Below, piece after piece: positions 24,299 to 33,231 of a stretch of 64,000 nt of DNA. Within the stretch, counting starts at the first letter, position 1; every line of letters starts with the position of its first letter. Source of the stretch: SHLQ01 sp964562985 (GTDB taxonomy: Bacteria > Actinomycetota > Acidimicrobiia > Acidimicrobiales > SHLQ01); assembly GCA_964562985.1 (NCBI GenBank), contig CAZLWE010000004.1, forward strand, positions 35,032-99,031, written 5' to 3'. Position numbers and translations under genes: made by a program. Under the pieces are notes generated by a model. That model ran no database searches. It had not been told where the DNA came from and was given only the letters and a program-made list of their open reading frames with translations.

Positions 24299-25468
24299 AT
24301 GTTCGAAGCGGTAATCGTCGATGCGGTGCGGACGCCTGCGGGGCGACGCAATGGGATGCTGAAAGATTGGCACGCGGCCGACCTACTGGCCCATGCACTC
24401 AAGGCGCTCGAGGAGCGGAACGGACTCGACCCGGTGGTTGTCGACGACGTGATCACCGGGTGCGTCATGCAAGTTGGCGAGCAATCGTTGAACATCGGCC
24501 GCAACGCGGTGCTTGCCGCTGGCTGGCCAGAGTCGGTCCCGGCCACCACCGTCGACCGTCAGTGCGGATCGAGCCAACAGGCCATCCACTTCGCGGCCCA
24601 GGGGGTCATGGCGGGTGCATACGACGTGGTGATCGCTGCGGGCGTGGAAGGCATGACCCGCACACCGATGGGGGCGACCATCGTGAAGGATCTTGGGTTC
24701 CCCTTCCCGCAGTCGATGCAAGACCGCTACAGCGAGACCGGGCTTCCCCCGCAGGGCATCGGCGCGGACATGATCGCCGAGGAATACGACATCTCCCGTG
24801 AAGACCTCGACATCTACGCGGCCGAGAGCCAACGTCGCGCAGCGCAAGCGACCGAAGAGGGTCGATTCGAAAACGAGATCGTTCCGGTACCGGTCACCAT
24901 CGATGGCAAGACCACCGACATGACCCGGGACGAAGGGATCCGCGAGGGAACCACACCCGAGGTGCTCGCCAACTTGAAGCCCGCGTTCGCCGAGGACGGC
25001 AAGATCACCGCAGGCAACGCCAGCCAAATCTCCGATGGTGCTGCTGCCGTGTTGATCATGAGCAAGGAGAAGGCCGACGAGCTCGGTTTGAAGCCACGGG
25101 CAACGTTTAAACAGTTCGCCCTCGCCGGCACCGATCCGGTCACCATGTTGAAGGGTCCGATCCCGGTCACCAAGAAGTTGTTCGACAAAGCCGACATAAG
25201 CCTCGACGACGTCGACCTGTTCGAGATCAACGAGGCATTCGCGTCGGTTGTGCTCGCGTGGCAGAAGGAAACCGGCGTCGACCTCGACAAGGTCAACGTG
25301 AACGGCGGCGCAATTGCCCTCGGCCATCCGCTGGGCTGCTCGGGAGCCAAGCTCATGACCACCTTGGTCAACGAACTCGAACGCACCGGTGGCCGTTACG
25401 GCTTCCAAGCCATGTGCGAAGGTGGCGGCCTGGCGAACGGAACGCTGATCGAGCGCCTGCCTGCGTGA
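24299..25468 (+). CDS. Thiolase (acetyl-CoA C-acyltransferase)
   Basis: Type II/degradative thiolase of 389 residues. The acyl-accepting Cys is in VDRQCGSSQQAIHFAAQGVM (about residue 89). The His is in GGAIALGHPLGCSGAKL (~342) and the second Cys in MCEGGGLANGTLIERL (~373). It either cleaves 3-ketoacyl-CoA in beta-oxidation or condenses two acetyl-CoA units; sequence does not separate the two. Its TGA overlaps the GTG start of a sulfotransferase-like gene as GTGA. No other fatty-acid oxidation genes are adjacent, so it is probably an isolated copy. Confidence 0.95.
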   Translation: MFEAVIVDAVRTPAGRRNGMLKDWHAADLLAHALKALEERNGLDPVVVDDVITGCVMQVGEQSLNIGRNAVLAAGWPESVPATTVDRQCGSSQQAIHFAAQGVMAGAYDVVIAAGVEGMTRTPMGATIVKDLGFPFPQSMQDRYSETGLPPQGIGADMIAEEYDISREDLDIYAAESQRRAAQATEEGRFENEIVPVPVTIDGKTTDMTRDEGIREGTTPEVLANLKPAFAEDGKITAGNASQISDGAAAVLIMSKEKADELGLKPRATFKQFALAGTDPVTMLKGPIPVTKKLFDKADISLDDVDLFEINEAFASVVLAWQKETGVDLDKVNVNGGAIALGHPLGCSGAKLMTTLVNELERTGGRYGFQAMCEGGGLANGTLIERLPA

Positions 25469-26088
25469 TCGTCTACCTTCACGTGCCCAAGACCGGCGGC
25501 ACCAGCGTTCGTATGGCGGCCGCCGAGTACTTCGGCGACGAGGCAATGCTGTACGACTACGGCGCGGCTGCGCATCGCACCTCGCCAATTGTGCGCGAGC
25601 TGTTCTACGAAAACAAGGAACCGGAGCGCCTCGTCGAATGGATTCAGGAGAATGGCGTTCAGTTCATCTCGGGCCATTTTCGGATGAACCGCTACCCCGC
25701 CCTTTTCCCCGAAGCCAGCCTCATCACCTGGGTCCGCGACCCGGTCGCCCGAGTGGTCTCGCAACATCAGCACCGCACTCGCTCACTGGGCGAGAAGCGA
25801 CCCCTCGACGAATGGGCCGAGAAGCCAAAGTGGCAAAACCTCATCACTCGCCAGACCGGCACCGACCTCGCTCGCTTCGCCTCGGTAGGCGTGCTCGAAC
25901 GCCACGCCGAAAGCATCGCCAGACTCAACGCTGCGTTCGGCATCGACCTTGCTGTACGTCACGAGAACGAGCTCACCGCAACAACCACAGTCCCCGACCA
26001 GCAACGTCAACGAATCCTCGAGTTAAACCACGACGACCACACATTCGTCGACGAAGCCAACCACCGCCTCGACGAGACGATCTCCTGA
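25465..26088 (+). CDS. Small sulfotransferase-family protein
   Basis: Sulfotransferase-like protein of 207 residues starting at a GTG that overlaps the thiolase stop. The PAPS 5'-phosphosulfate loop is YLHVPKTGGTSVRMA at the N-terminus. The 3'-phosphate-binding segment is TWVRDPVARVVSQHQHRT, and FISGHFRMNRYPAL holds a conserved His. This matches the sulfotransferase-family-2 (2-OST-like) group that sulfates carbohydrates. It is shorter than typical members (~230-300), mainly at the C-terminus. The acceptor is unknown; a surface glycan is plausible. Confidence 0.85.
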   Translation: MIVYLHVPKTGGTSVRMAAAEYFGDEAMLYDYGAAAHRTSPIVRELFYENKEPERLVEWIQENGVQFISGHFRMNRYPALFPEASLITWVRDPVARVVSQHQHRTRSLGEKRPLDEWAEKPKWQNLITRQTGTDLARFASVGVLERHAESIARLNAAFGIDLAVRHENELTATTTVPDQQRQRILELNHDDHTFVDEANHRLDETIS

Positions 26089-26096
26089 CCCTCCCC

Positions 26097-26525
26097 TTAC
26101 GCGTACGGCAAGTGGACGAGTCCCAACCAGAAATCCTCGATCTGCGTCACGAGCGCGTCGAGGTCCGCGAGTCGAGCGGGCTTCGTCACGTACGCGTTGG
26201 CACCCGCTCCATAGAGGTCGATGACTTCACGCTGGTAGGACGAACTCGTCAGCACGATCACGACAAGATTTGGGTATAGATCGCCCGAACGCAGCTCGGA
26301 GATGACGTCCAAGCCAGACATACCCGGCAGGTTGAGGTCGAGCAGGACGAGGTCTGGCGCAGCCTGTTCAGTTTCCGCTTGTCGAAGGTACTCCAAGAGC
26401 GCGGGCCCAGAGGCTACGTCGACCACCTCGAAGTCGTGACGACCGCGGTCGAAGGCTTTGCGCATGAAGACGACGTCGGACGGCTCGTCTTCGACGAGCA
26501 CAATTCGAGCCGGACGGTCAAGCAC
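26097..26525 (-). CDS. Single-domain response regulator (Rcp type)
   Basis: Stand-alone receiver domain of 142 residues with no output domain. The acidic pocket is VLVEDEPSDVVFMRKAF, the phospho-acceptor Asp is in LVLLDLNLPGMSGLDV, the Thr/Ser switch is in VVIVLTSSSYQREV, and the Lys is in NAYVTKPARLADL. The pattern EDEPSD with a long C-terminus resembles cyanobacterial Rcp-type partners of phytochrome kinases. It overlaps the histidine kinase gene by eight bases and is certainly its partner. Output is probably through protein-protein contact. Confidence 0.95.
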   Translation of the reverse strand: MLDRPARIVLVEDEPSDVVFMRKAFDRGRHDFEVVDVASGPALLEYLRQAETEQAAPDLVLLDLNLPGMSGLDVISELRSGDLYPNLVVIVLTSSSYQREVIDLYGAGANAYVTKPARLADLDALVTQIEDFWLGLVHLPYA

Positions 26526-28455
26526 CGATCATGTCCGTTTCGAGCTCATCTCGCTTGGGTTCGCGGGGCAGACTCACCAGGAACGCCGCGCCGACTTCGA
26601 CCTGTGGATCGAGTTCGATAGAGCCGTCGCAGTTCTCGACGAGCTTCTTCACGAGCGCGAGACCCACGCCGCTTCCCGGAGCCTCATCGGACAACCGGTT
26701 AAAGAGGCGGAACGCCGCTTCGTGGTTCTCGACCGCTATCCCGGTTCCGTTATCTTCCACTCGAATGACGACAGACGCCCCATCAGCTTGCGAAGACAGG
26801 GCGATCTTCGGGGCCCGGCCTGGGTGGCGATACTTCAAGGAGTTCCCGATCAGGTTTTGGAATATGCGTCCCATAGCGATCGGCTCGACCGCCGCCTCGC
26901 CAAGGTCTTCCAACTCAACCTCCGCATCGAGTTCGCGAATGAGGGCATCGAAGTCTTGGATCACGGCCTCGGCAATCGGGGTGATAGGTACTGACTCCAC
27001 ATCTCGGGTGTTCACCGACGCGCGAGCGTGCTCGAGCAGCTTGTCCATCGTGACGCACATGCGTTCATAGCCATCGACAATGTGGTGGGCGTAGTCGACC
27101 AGCTCCTCTTTTGGAAGCTCATCTTCGGACGACTCCCGCAAGATCAGTTCGGCATATCCGCCGATCGAGCGCAACGGCGTTCTGAGGTCGTGAGCGGTGG
27201 CGTATGCGTACTCCTCAAGGTCGGCGTTCGAACGAGCGAGCTCGTCGACGGTCTCGGCGAGGCGATCCCGCGCGGCATCTCGCTCATCGGCGCGTTCCAC
27301 AGCGGTACTCAGCGCTGCTTCAGCGAGCGCTTGCTCTCGGCGATACCTCCTGTTCACGATCAGTCCGCCGCCGATCAGCAACGCGACCGACGCGAATCCA
27401 CCGAAGGCACTTATCGAACGCGAGGTGAGTTGCGCGTTTCGCACTCGCTCCAAGAAGTCGTCATCGGGTGCGGTTACCGCAACCACCCAATCAGGGTTAT
27501 TCGCGAGCGTGGTCACGGCGAACTGGAAGTCGGTGCCTCCGGCGGAACCGCTGATCAGCTCGTTTATGTCGCCACCGTCCAAATCCCTGACGAGATTCGA
27601 CACGAAGTCGACCGGGGGTTGTTCAAGGTCAGCGGCTTGGGCGAGTTGACCGTCACCTGCGCTGGCGCCTTGCGGGTGAGCCACCACGCTGAGCTCGCGG
27701 TCGAGAATGAACGACTCCCCATTCGGTGAGGCCCGTCGCTCGGCCATAAAGGTCGACAGTGCGTCGAGTCGAATATCGATTCCGATAACCGCTTCGATGT
27801 CACCGTCGGTGCCTGGTACCGCTTGTGCTCGGGTGACACCGGGGAGTCCGCTGCTGAAGAACACATACGGCGGAGTCCACACACCGGATCCGTCAGCCTG
27901 CAGCGCAAGATCGAACCACGGCCGAGTACGTGGGTCGAACTCGTCCGCGGGATCAAACGCAGCGTTGAGCTCGAGCGCATCGGAGTCTCGGTCGGTGTTG
28001 AGGACGGTTCGCCGACCAAGGTCGTCGATCACAATGTCCTTTGTGACGTAACCGTCTGCTTCGTTACGGACGACGTAGGTGAACGAACCGTCGTTGCGCC
28101 CGATGAAGATGCCATCGAAAGACTCGTTCACCCGGAGCACTTCGAAGAAGACCTCGTCGACTCGAAGCCCGGTGCCTTCATCAAAGTCACCTCGGGCGAG
28201 TAGCCGGGAGAGTTCGGTCGCGGAACGCTCAGCGGGGGCGAGGAAACTCTCGGTGTTCACCACGGTTTCGTTCGAAACCGCGGAGATAACCTCGCGCATG
28301 TCCTCGACGATCGCGTCCTCGCTCGTGAGCCGGAAGGTCAACAGCACGCTGAGCAGCACGATTAGCGCCGTAACGGCCGCACCAATACCGAACAGAAGAA
28401 TTCCAACCGAACGCTTCGCCGGATCGCTGCCGACGTTGGCCCATGGGCCCGACAT
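26518..28455 (-). CDS. Membrane sensor histidine kinase with extracellular Cache domain
   Basis: Histidine kinase of 645 residues. Membrane segment one is at residues ~15-40 (ILLFGIGAAVTALIVLLSVL). A dCache-like sensor fills ~45-330, with PADEFDPRTRPWFDLALQA and VIGIDIRLDALSTFM as landmarks. Membrane segment two follows (~345-365), then a coiled coil. The H-box is AYATAHDLRTPLRSIGGYAE (His ~ residue 420). The ATPase has N-box NLIGNSLKYRH, G1 VEDNGTGIAV and G2 GSGVGLALVKKLV. PWFDLAL-type Cache domains bind small organic ligands such as amino or carboxylic acids. The gene overlaps the response regulator and abuts a small H-box protein upstream. Confidence 0.94.
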   Translation of the reverse strand: MSGPWANVGSDPAKRSVGILLFGIGAAVTALIVLLSVLLTFRLTSEDAIVEDMREVISAVSNETVVNTESFLAPAERSATELSRLLARGDFDEGTGLRVDEVFFEVLRVNESFDGIFIGRNDGSFTYVVRNEADGYVTKDIVIDDLGRRTVLNTDRDSDALELNAAFDPADEFDPRTRPWFDLALQADGSGVWTPPYVFFSSGLPGVTRAQAVPGTDGDIEAVIGIDIRLDALSTFMAERRASPNGESFILDRELSVVAHPQGASAGDGQLAQAADLEQPPVDFVSNLVRDLDGGDINELISGSAGGTDFQFAVTTLANNPDWVVAVTAPDDDFLERVRNAQLTSRSISAFGGFASVALLIGGGLIVNRRYRREQALAEAALSTAVERADERDAARDRLAETVDELARSNADLEEYAYATAHDLRTPLRSIGGYAELILRESSEDELPKEELVDYAHHIVDGYERMCVTMDKLLEHARASVNTRDVESVPITPIAEAVIQDFDALIRELDAEVELEDLGEAAVEPIAMGRIFQNLIGNSLKYRHPGRAPKIALSSQADGASVVIRVEDNGTGIAVENHEAAFRLFNRLSDEAPGSGVGLALVKKLVENCDGSIELDPQVEVGAAFLVSLPREPKRDELETDMIGA

Positions 28456-28701
28456 TTACGCCGTCTCCCCAGATGAGAAGTCGGTGAGTCGGTTAGTTGC
28501 CTCGCCGGTGAGCATCGTCAACTGCTCGGAGATCTCGCGGAGCGCCTCGACATCTGGTGATTCCAGTGCCAACGACTCGGCCAATAGGTCGGTGAGGATC
28601 GATAGCCCGCGGACCGGCGAAGCGAGCGAGTGCTTGATCTCGCTGCGGAGCTGCAGCTCCATTTCCCTGTCCGCGTCAGCTACTTCGCGAACCATCGCCA
28701 T
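28456..28701 (-). CDS. Orphan HisKA-like small protein
   Basis: Unrecognised 81-residue protein whose TAA stop directly abuts the kinase start. The segment SEIKHSLASPVRGLSILTDL resembles a histidine-kinase H-box (compare HDLRTPLRSIGG in the adjacent kinase), with His24 followed by a Pro five residues later. The rest is predicted to be a second helix (DVEALREISEQLTMLTGEAT), as in a dimerisation/phosphotransfer two-helix hairpin. There is no ATPase domain. It could be a phosphotransfer or dimer-modulating subunit of the kinase, but this is inference. Confidence 0.65.
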   Translation of the reverse strand: MAMVREVADADREMELQLRSEIKHSLASPVRGLSILTDLLAESLALESPDVEALREISEQLTMLTGEATNRLTDFSSGETA

Positions 28702-28826
28702 CCACCAACCTCAACGCGTCTCAACGAAATCGTCCCGCACATACCCCCCTACGGTAGCGCTCCAGCGGGCAGCCCTTAGGTCATTTCCCAGTGGATGCAC
28801 TCGACCACCCCGTCTAAGGTGGCACG

Positions 28827-29426
28827 GTGAGCCATCCACTTGTCCTCGTCCGCCATGGTCAAACCGAGTGGAGCCGCACCGGTCAACACACGGGCCGTTC
28901 CGACATCGACCTAACGGATCGAGGGCGAAACGAAGCAGCGCTGGTTGCGCCGACCCTCGACGGATGGGGGTTCGCCCACGTGTTCTCATCGCCGCTGCGC
29001 CGGGCGCTCGACACCGCCAAGCTCGCAACAGCGATCATCGGCGGCGACATCGTTGTCGATGACATCTTTATGGAATGGGACTACGGACCCTACGAAGGCC
29101 GCACGAACGCCGAAATCCAAGAGGCTGAGCCGGGCTGGTCGAAATGGGAAGCCACGATCGAGGGCGGCGAAACAGCATTCGACGTCGGTGCGCGAACCGA
29201 CCAGGCGATCGAGCAAATGGTAGCGGCCTCTTCAGATGGGCCAGTTCTTCTTTTCGCCCACGGCCACTTCCTGGCAATCATGATCGCTCGGTGGTTGGGC
29301 TTCGATGCCACCGCCGGAAAGCGGTTCATCATCCAGACGGCAACCGTGAGCCAACTGAGCACAAAGCGCGGTGACCGGGTCATCAAAACGTTAAACCATC
29401 GCTGCGGCCAAATGCTCGCTCCCTAG
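28827..29426 (+). CDS. Histidine phosphatase family protein (phosphoglycerate-mutase-like)
   Basis: Branch-1 histidine phosphatase of 199 residues from a GTG with AAGGTGGCAC just upstream. The catalytic RHG motif is PLVLVRHGQTEWSRTGQHTG, with conserved Arg in FSSPLRRALDTAKLA, the acid in MEWDYGPYEG, and the second catalytic His in LLFAHGHFLAIMIARWLG. It could act on sugar phosphates, cofactors such as alpha-ribazole phosphate, or phosphoproteins. The length and TEWS motif suggest a broad-specificity or GpmB-like enzyme. No neighbour fixes the substrate. The 183 bases that follow hold no clear gene. Confidence 0.92.
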   Translation: MSHPLVLVRHGQTEWSRTGQHTGRSDIDLTDRGRNEAALVAPTLDGWGFAHVFSSPLRRALDTAKLATAIIGGDIVVDDIFMEWDYGPYEGRTNAEIQEAEPGWSKWEATIEGGETAFDVGARTDQAIEQMVAASSDGPVLLFAHGHFLAIMIARWLGFDATAGKRFIIQTATVSQLSTKRGDRVIKTLNHRCGQMLAP

Positions 29427-29609
29427 CCGAGCCGGTTCGTCCCTTCCCCGCGTACCAATTCCTGTGAGAACAAGTGGCTGAAACCACCTTTTCGGTGAAA
29501 ACCGACGCATAATCGTCGAACACGTGGAACCACCTGCAGCAATAGCCAAAATATCGGTTCGGTCAGCTGGGGCCTCGCGTGTAACACTCATTCGCTACGA
29601 GAGGCTCTA

Positions 29610-30635
29610 ATGACCGGCAATAACCACTTCACATTCAGCGACGTCGGCATTGTGTCCTTGGCGGCCGTTGACGCTCCTGAAGTGGTGACCTCAGCAAGCA
29701 TCGATGAGCGACTCGCGCCGTTCTATTCGCGCAACGACGCCGAGCCTGGTCTCCTCGAATCGCTTGCAGGTATTCGCGAGCGGCGCATGTGGCCCGAAGG
29801 CGTTTCCTTTATGGCCGCTGCGTCAAAAGCTGGCGAAAAGGCAATCGTTGATTCAGGTATCGACCGGGGAAAGATCGGTCTGATGATCGATTCGAGCGTC
29901 TGTCGTGAACGACTCGAACCATCTAGCGCAGTCACCGTGCACGACCTGCTCGGACTGCCCTCAAACTGTCTGAACTTCGACGTAGGCAACGCTTGCCTTG
30001 GGTTCCTCAACGGCATGCATCTTGCGGGGACCATGCTCGAAGCCGGCCAGATCGACTACGCACTAATCGTCGACGGCGAGGACGTTCGCCAGATCCTCGA
30101 CACCACGATCGATCGACTGAATCACCCCGACGCCGTGATCGGCGACCTGTTCGCCAACTTTGCCACTCTCACCCTGGGAGGCGGCGCAGCAGCGATGGTG
30201 CTTGGTCGCCAAAGCGAGAACCCGGGCAGTCATCGCTTTGAGGGTGGTTTCTTTCGCGCAGCCACCCACTACAACCATCTGTGCGTCGGTTCCCTCAACG
30301 GCATGAACACCGACACGCGCGGCTTGCTCGAAGCTGGCAACGAAACGGCCAAGCTGGCCTGGGACCACGCAGGCGACATGAAAGAGGGCTGGTATGACAT
30401 GACCCACTACGTCATGCATCAGGTCTCGGAGGTTCACACCCAAGCCATCATCGACACCATCGGCATCGAAAGTGATCGTGTCGCTCGAAGCTTCACCACC
30501 TACGGCAACGTCGGCCCCGCCGCAATCCCGGTAACCCTCAACTCCATCCAACCGGAGCTGGTCTCAGGCGACGGCATCATGTTGATGGGAATGGGTTCGG
30601 GGCTTAACACCGCCTTTTTCGAACTGCAGTGGTAG
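29610..30635 (+). CDS. oleA: OleA, thiolase-fold acyl-CoA condensing enzyme
   Basis: FabH-like/thiolase-superfamily enzyme of 341 residues. The catalytic Cys is in FDVGNACLGFLNGMHLAG (about residue 129). Later conserved features are GAAAMVLGR and the His/Asn pair region YVMHQVSEVHTQAI with TYGNVGPAAIPVTL. OleA joins two fatty acyl-CoAs head to head to a beta-keto acid. It is identified less by sequence alone than by the gene order oleA-oleBC-oleD. It overlaps the OleBC start by seven bases. Confidence 0.9.
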   Translation: MTGNNHFTFSDVGIVSLAAVDAPEVVTSASIDERLAPFYSRNDAEPGLLESLAGIRERRMWPEGVSFMAAASKAGEKAIVDSGIDRGKIGLMIDSSVCRERLEPSSAVTVHDLLGLPSNCLNFDVGNACLGFLNGMHLAGTMLEAGQIDYALIVDGEDVRQILDTTIDRLNHPDAVIGDLFANFATLTLGGGAAAMVLGRQSENPGSHRFEGGFFRAATHYNHLCVGSLNGMNTDTRGLLEAGNETAKLAWDHAGDMKEGWYDMTHYVMHQVSEVHTQAIIDTIGIESDRVARSFTTYGNVGPAAIPVTLNSIQPELVSGDGIMLMGMGSGLNTAFFELQW

Positions 30636-33229
30636 ACGCGGGCACAGTCGAACAGGCCCAGCTGCCCCCACACAATCTCGACGCGCTCGACCCCGCCTGG
30701 TCTCGGCTCGTCACCGCTGCCTGCGCCGACGGCGAACGTACCTTTCACGTGCTGGACTCGGCTCCAGAGGCTGACCCCTCGACCCCCACCGTGTTGTGCG
30801 TGCACGGCAACCCGAGCTGGTCCTATCTCTGGCGACGATTCTTCGCAGGCGTTTCACCCTTTCGTTTCGTGGCTCCCGATCACCTCGATATGGGTTTCTC
30901 GGAGCGAACGGATACCGAGCGCCGCCTCGCCGATCGGGTGTCGGATCTCTCGGCCCTCACTGACGCCATGGGGATCTCGGGACCCGTCATCACCTTGGCG
31001 CACGACTGGGGCGGACCGATCTCCTTGGGTTGGGCGCTCCAGCATCGTGAACAACTCACCGGCGTCATCCTCTCCAACACGGCGGTCCATCAGCCCGAGG
31101 GGGCCTCGGCTCCCACCGTGATCCGCACCGTCCGCCGAGGTGGGATCGTGAAACGAGCGACAGTCGACTCCACCGCATTCATCACCGGCGCGTTCGAGAT
31201 GTCGCGGCCACGGACACCCCCCGAAATTCGAAAGGGCTTCCTCGCCCCCTACGACCGGCCGGAACGTCGAGCCGCGATTCAGACCTTCGTGGAGGACATC
31301 CCCCTAGAGCATGACCACCCGACTCGGGCCACACTCGACGACATTGCTAGCGGGCTCAGCGAGTTGTGCGACGTGCCCTCTTTTCTACTGTGGGGAGCGA
31401 AGGACCCGGTCTTTTCTGATCTCTACCTGCACGACCTCGAAGCTCGTCTGCCGCACGCCGATGTACACCGCTGGCCAAACGCTGGCCACTTCGTTTCCGA
31501 AGATGCGCCGGTCCACGACGCGGTGACCGCATGGCTCGAGAACCTCTCGGCCGTAGCGCCGATTCACGATGCCGAAGGTCTGACCGCGCCCACGACTCTT
31601 CTCGACCCAATCGCAGACCCCAAACGCGCAGAAGTCACCGCAATCGTCGAGATGACCGGCGATGGCGCATCGATCTCCTTCGCTGAGTTCAACGCTCGGG
31701 TCGACGCGACAGCGGCGGGCCTCCTGGGAGCCGGGGTGGAGAGCGGCGATCGCGTAGCGGTGATGATTCCGCCCGGAATCGACCTGGCCGTCACCGTGTA
31801 CGCCGCGTGGCGCGCAGGCGCCGTTGCGGTGCTGGTCGATGGAGCGCTCAGCCCGCCACAGATGACAGCTGCGCTCCGTTCGGCGAACCCGAAGTGGCTG
31901 ATCGGTATCACCCGCGCCCTTGCTGCGGCCCGTGCACTCCGGTGGCCGGGAACGACGATTTCACCCTCCCCTCTCTCGAACGCTCAGCAGCGAGCGCTCA
32001 GCACGTCGCTCGACATCGCCACCCTGGCAATGAACCATGTCGACGATCCGCTGCCGCAGTTACCTACCGCCGGAGATCATGCCGCGGTGGTGTTTACGTC
32101 CGGCTCGACAGGGCCATCCAAAGGGGTGCGCTACACCCACGGACAGATCGCATCGCAGCGAGACAAGATGCGCTCCCAGTACTCGATCACCGACGATGAC
32201 CGTCTCGTCGCCGCCTTCGCACCGTTCGCGCTCTACGGACCGATGCTCGGGATCACCTCGGTCGTTCCCGATATGGATGTCAGCGCCCCGGCCACACTCG
32301 ATGCCAAGAACTTCGCAGCAGCGATCGCCGCGGTCAACGCAACGATCGTGTTCGCCTCGCCCGCCGCGCTCGAGAACATCGTCCGCACCAAGAGTGCCAT
32401 CGCGCCATCGAAACGGTTTCCGCTCGACGAGGTACGCCTCCTGCTAAGCGCTGGCGCTCCAGTCCGGGTGTCCCTGCTACAAGCAATGCGTGACGTAACA
32501 CCGAACGCAATCGCCCACACTCCCTACGGCATGACCGAGTGTCTCCCGGTGGCAAGCATCAGCCTTCCCGAGTTGGAAGCCATCGGCACCGGCGATGGGG
32601 TCTGTGTGGGTCGCCCGCTCCCTGGTGTTGAGGTACAACTCGAACCCATCACCGACGACGGCCTCGGCGAACTTCTCGTGCGCGCCGACCATATGCGAAC
32701 CGGATACGACCGGCTCTGGTTCACCACCCACCAAGCAACGCGTCCAGAAGTTGGTTGGCACGCAACGGGAGACATCGGCCGGATCGACGAAGCAGGCCTC
32801 CTGTGGGTATCCGGGCGAGCCGCACACATGCTCACGGTCCCATCGGGAACGACGACTGCGGGCCTCGGACCGGTCGGGATCGAGAAGGTCGTCGAACAGA
32901 TCGATGGCGTCTACATGGCGACCGCCGTTGGCATAGACGGCGTCGAAGTGTCGGGGCAGAAAGTGGCGGTCGTCGTGCAACTCGATAATCCCTCCGGCTC
33001 ACCCAAGCACTGCGGCCTGGAGATCACCGACGCCGTTCGAGCTTCGATCGCGCAATGGCTGACAACGATCGACCAACGTCACGGCACTAACCGCTCGCTC
33101 GATGTGGTCGCGGTGCTCGAAGTACCGAAGTTGCCCGTCGACCGTCGGCACAATTCGAAGATCGACCGAACCCGTGTGGCCGAATGGGCCAACCGTGTGC
33201 TCGCTGGCGGAAGTCTGAAGGGGTTGTAG
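30629..33229 (+). CDS. oleBC: OleB-OleC fusion: beta-lactone decarboxylase plus beta-lactone synthetase
   Basis: Bifunctional protein of 866 residues. Residues ~1-300 are an alpha/beta hydrolase like haloalkane dehalogenases: VLCVHGNPSWSYLWRRFF, the Asp nucleophile in LAHDWGGPISLGWAL (~126), and the His in WPNAGHFVSEDAP. Residues ~325-866 are an AMP-forming ligase fold: VVFTSGSTGPSKGVRYTH (~490), HTPYGMTECLPVASI and GWHATGDIGRIDEAGLLWVSGR. OleC turns the beta-hydroxy acid into a beta-lactone, and OleB decarboxylates it to a cis-olefin. Such fusions are known in actinobacteria. No frameshift separates the halves. The gene stops two bases before oleD. Confidence 0.93.
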   Translation: MVDAGTVEQAQLPPHNLDALDPAWSRLVTAACADGERTFHVLDSAPEADPSTPTVLCVHGNPSWSYLWRRFFAGVSPFRFVAPDHLDMGFSERTDTERRLADRVSDLSALTDAMGISGPVITLAHDWGGPISLGWALQHREQLTGVILSNTAVHQPEGASAPTVIRTVRRGGIVKRATVDSTAFITGAFEMSRPRTPPEIRKGFLAPYDRPERRAAIQTFVEDIPLEHDHPTRATLDDIASGLSELCDVPSFLLWGAKDPVFSDLYLHDLEARLPHADVHRWPNAGHFVSEDAPVHDAVTAWLENLSAVAPIHDAEGLTAPTTLLDPIADPKRAEVTAIVEMTGDGASISFAEFNARVDATAAGLLGAGVESGDRVAVMIPPGIDLAVTVYAAWRAGAVAVLVDGALSPPQMTAALRSANPKWLIGITRALAAARALRWPGTTISPSPLSNAQQRALSTSLDIATLAMNHVDDPLPQLPTAGDHAAVVFTSGSTGPSKGVRYTHGQIASQRDKMRSQYSITDDDRLVAAFAPFALYGPMLGITSVVPDMDVSAPATLDAKNFAAAIAAVNATIVFASPAALENIVRTKSAIAPSKRFPLDEVRLLLSAGAPVRVSLLQAMRDVTPNAIAHTPYGMTECLPVASISLPELEAIGTGDGVCVGRPLPGVEVQLEPITDDGLGELLVRADHMRTGYDRLWFTTHQATRPEVGWHATGDIGRIDEAGLLWVSGRAAHMLTVPSGTTTAGLGPVGIEKVVEQIDGVYMATAVGIDGVEVSGQKVAVVVQLDNPSGSPKHCGLEITDAVRASIAQWLTTIDQRHGTNRSLDVVAVLEVPKLPVDRRHNSKIDRTRVAEWANRVLAGGSLKGL

Positions 33230-33231
33230 GC

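Noticed and set aside
24383..25588. Long minus-strand open frame opposite the thiolase
   Set aside because: Its protein is unrelated to any fold and composition is the mirror of a high-GC gene; the plus-strand thiolase has all catalytic motifs.
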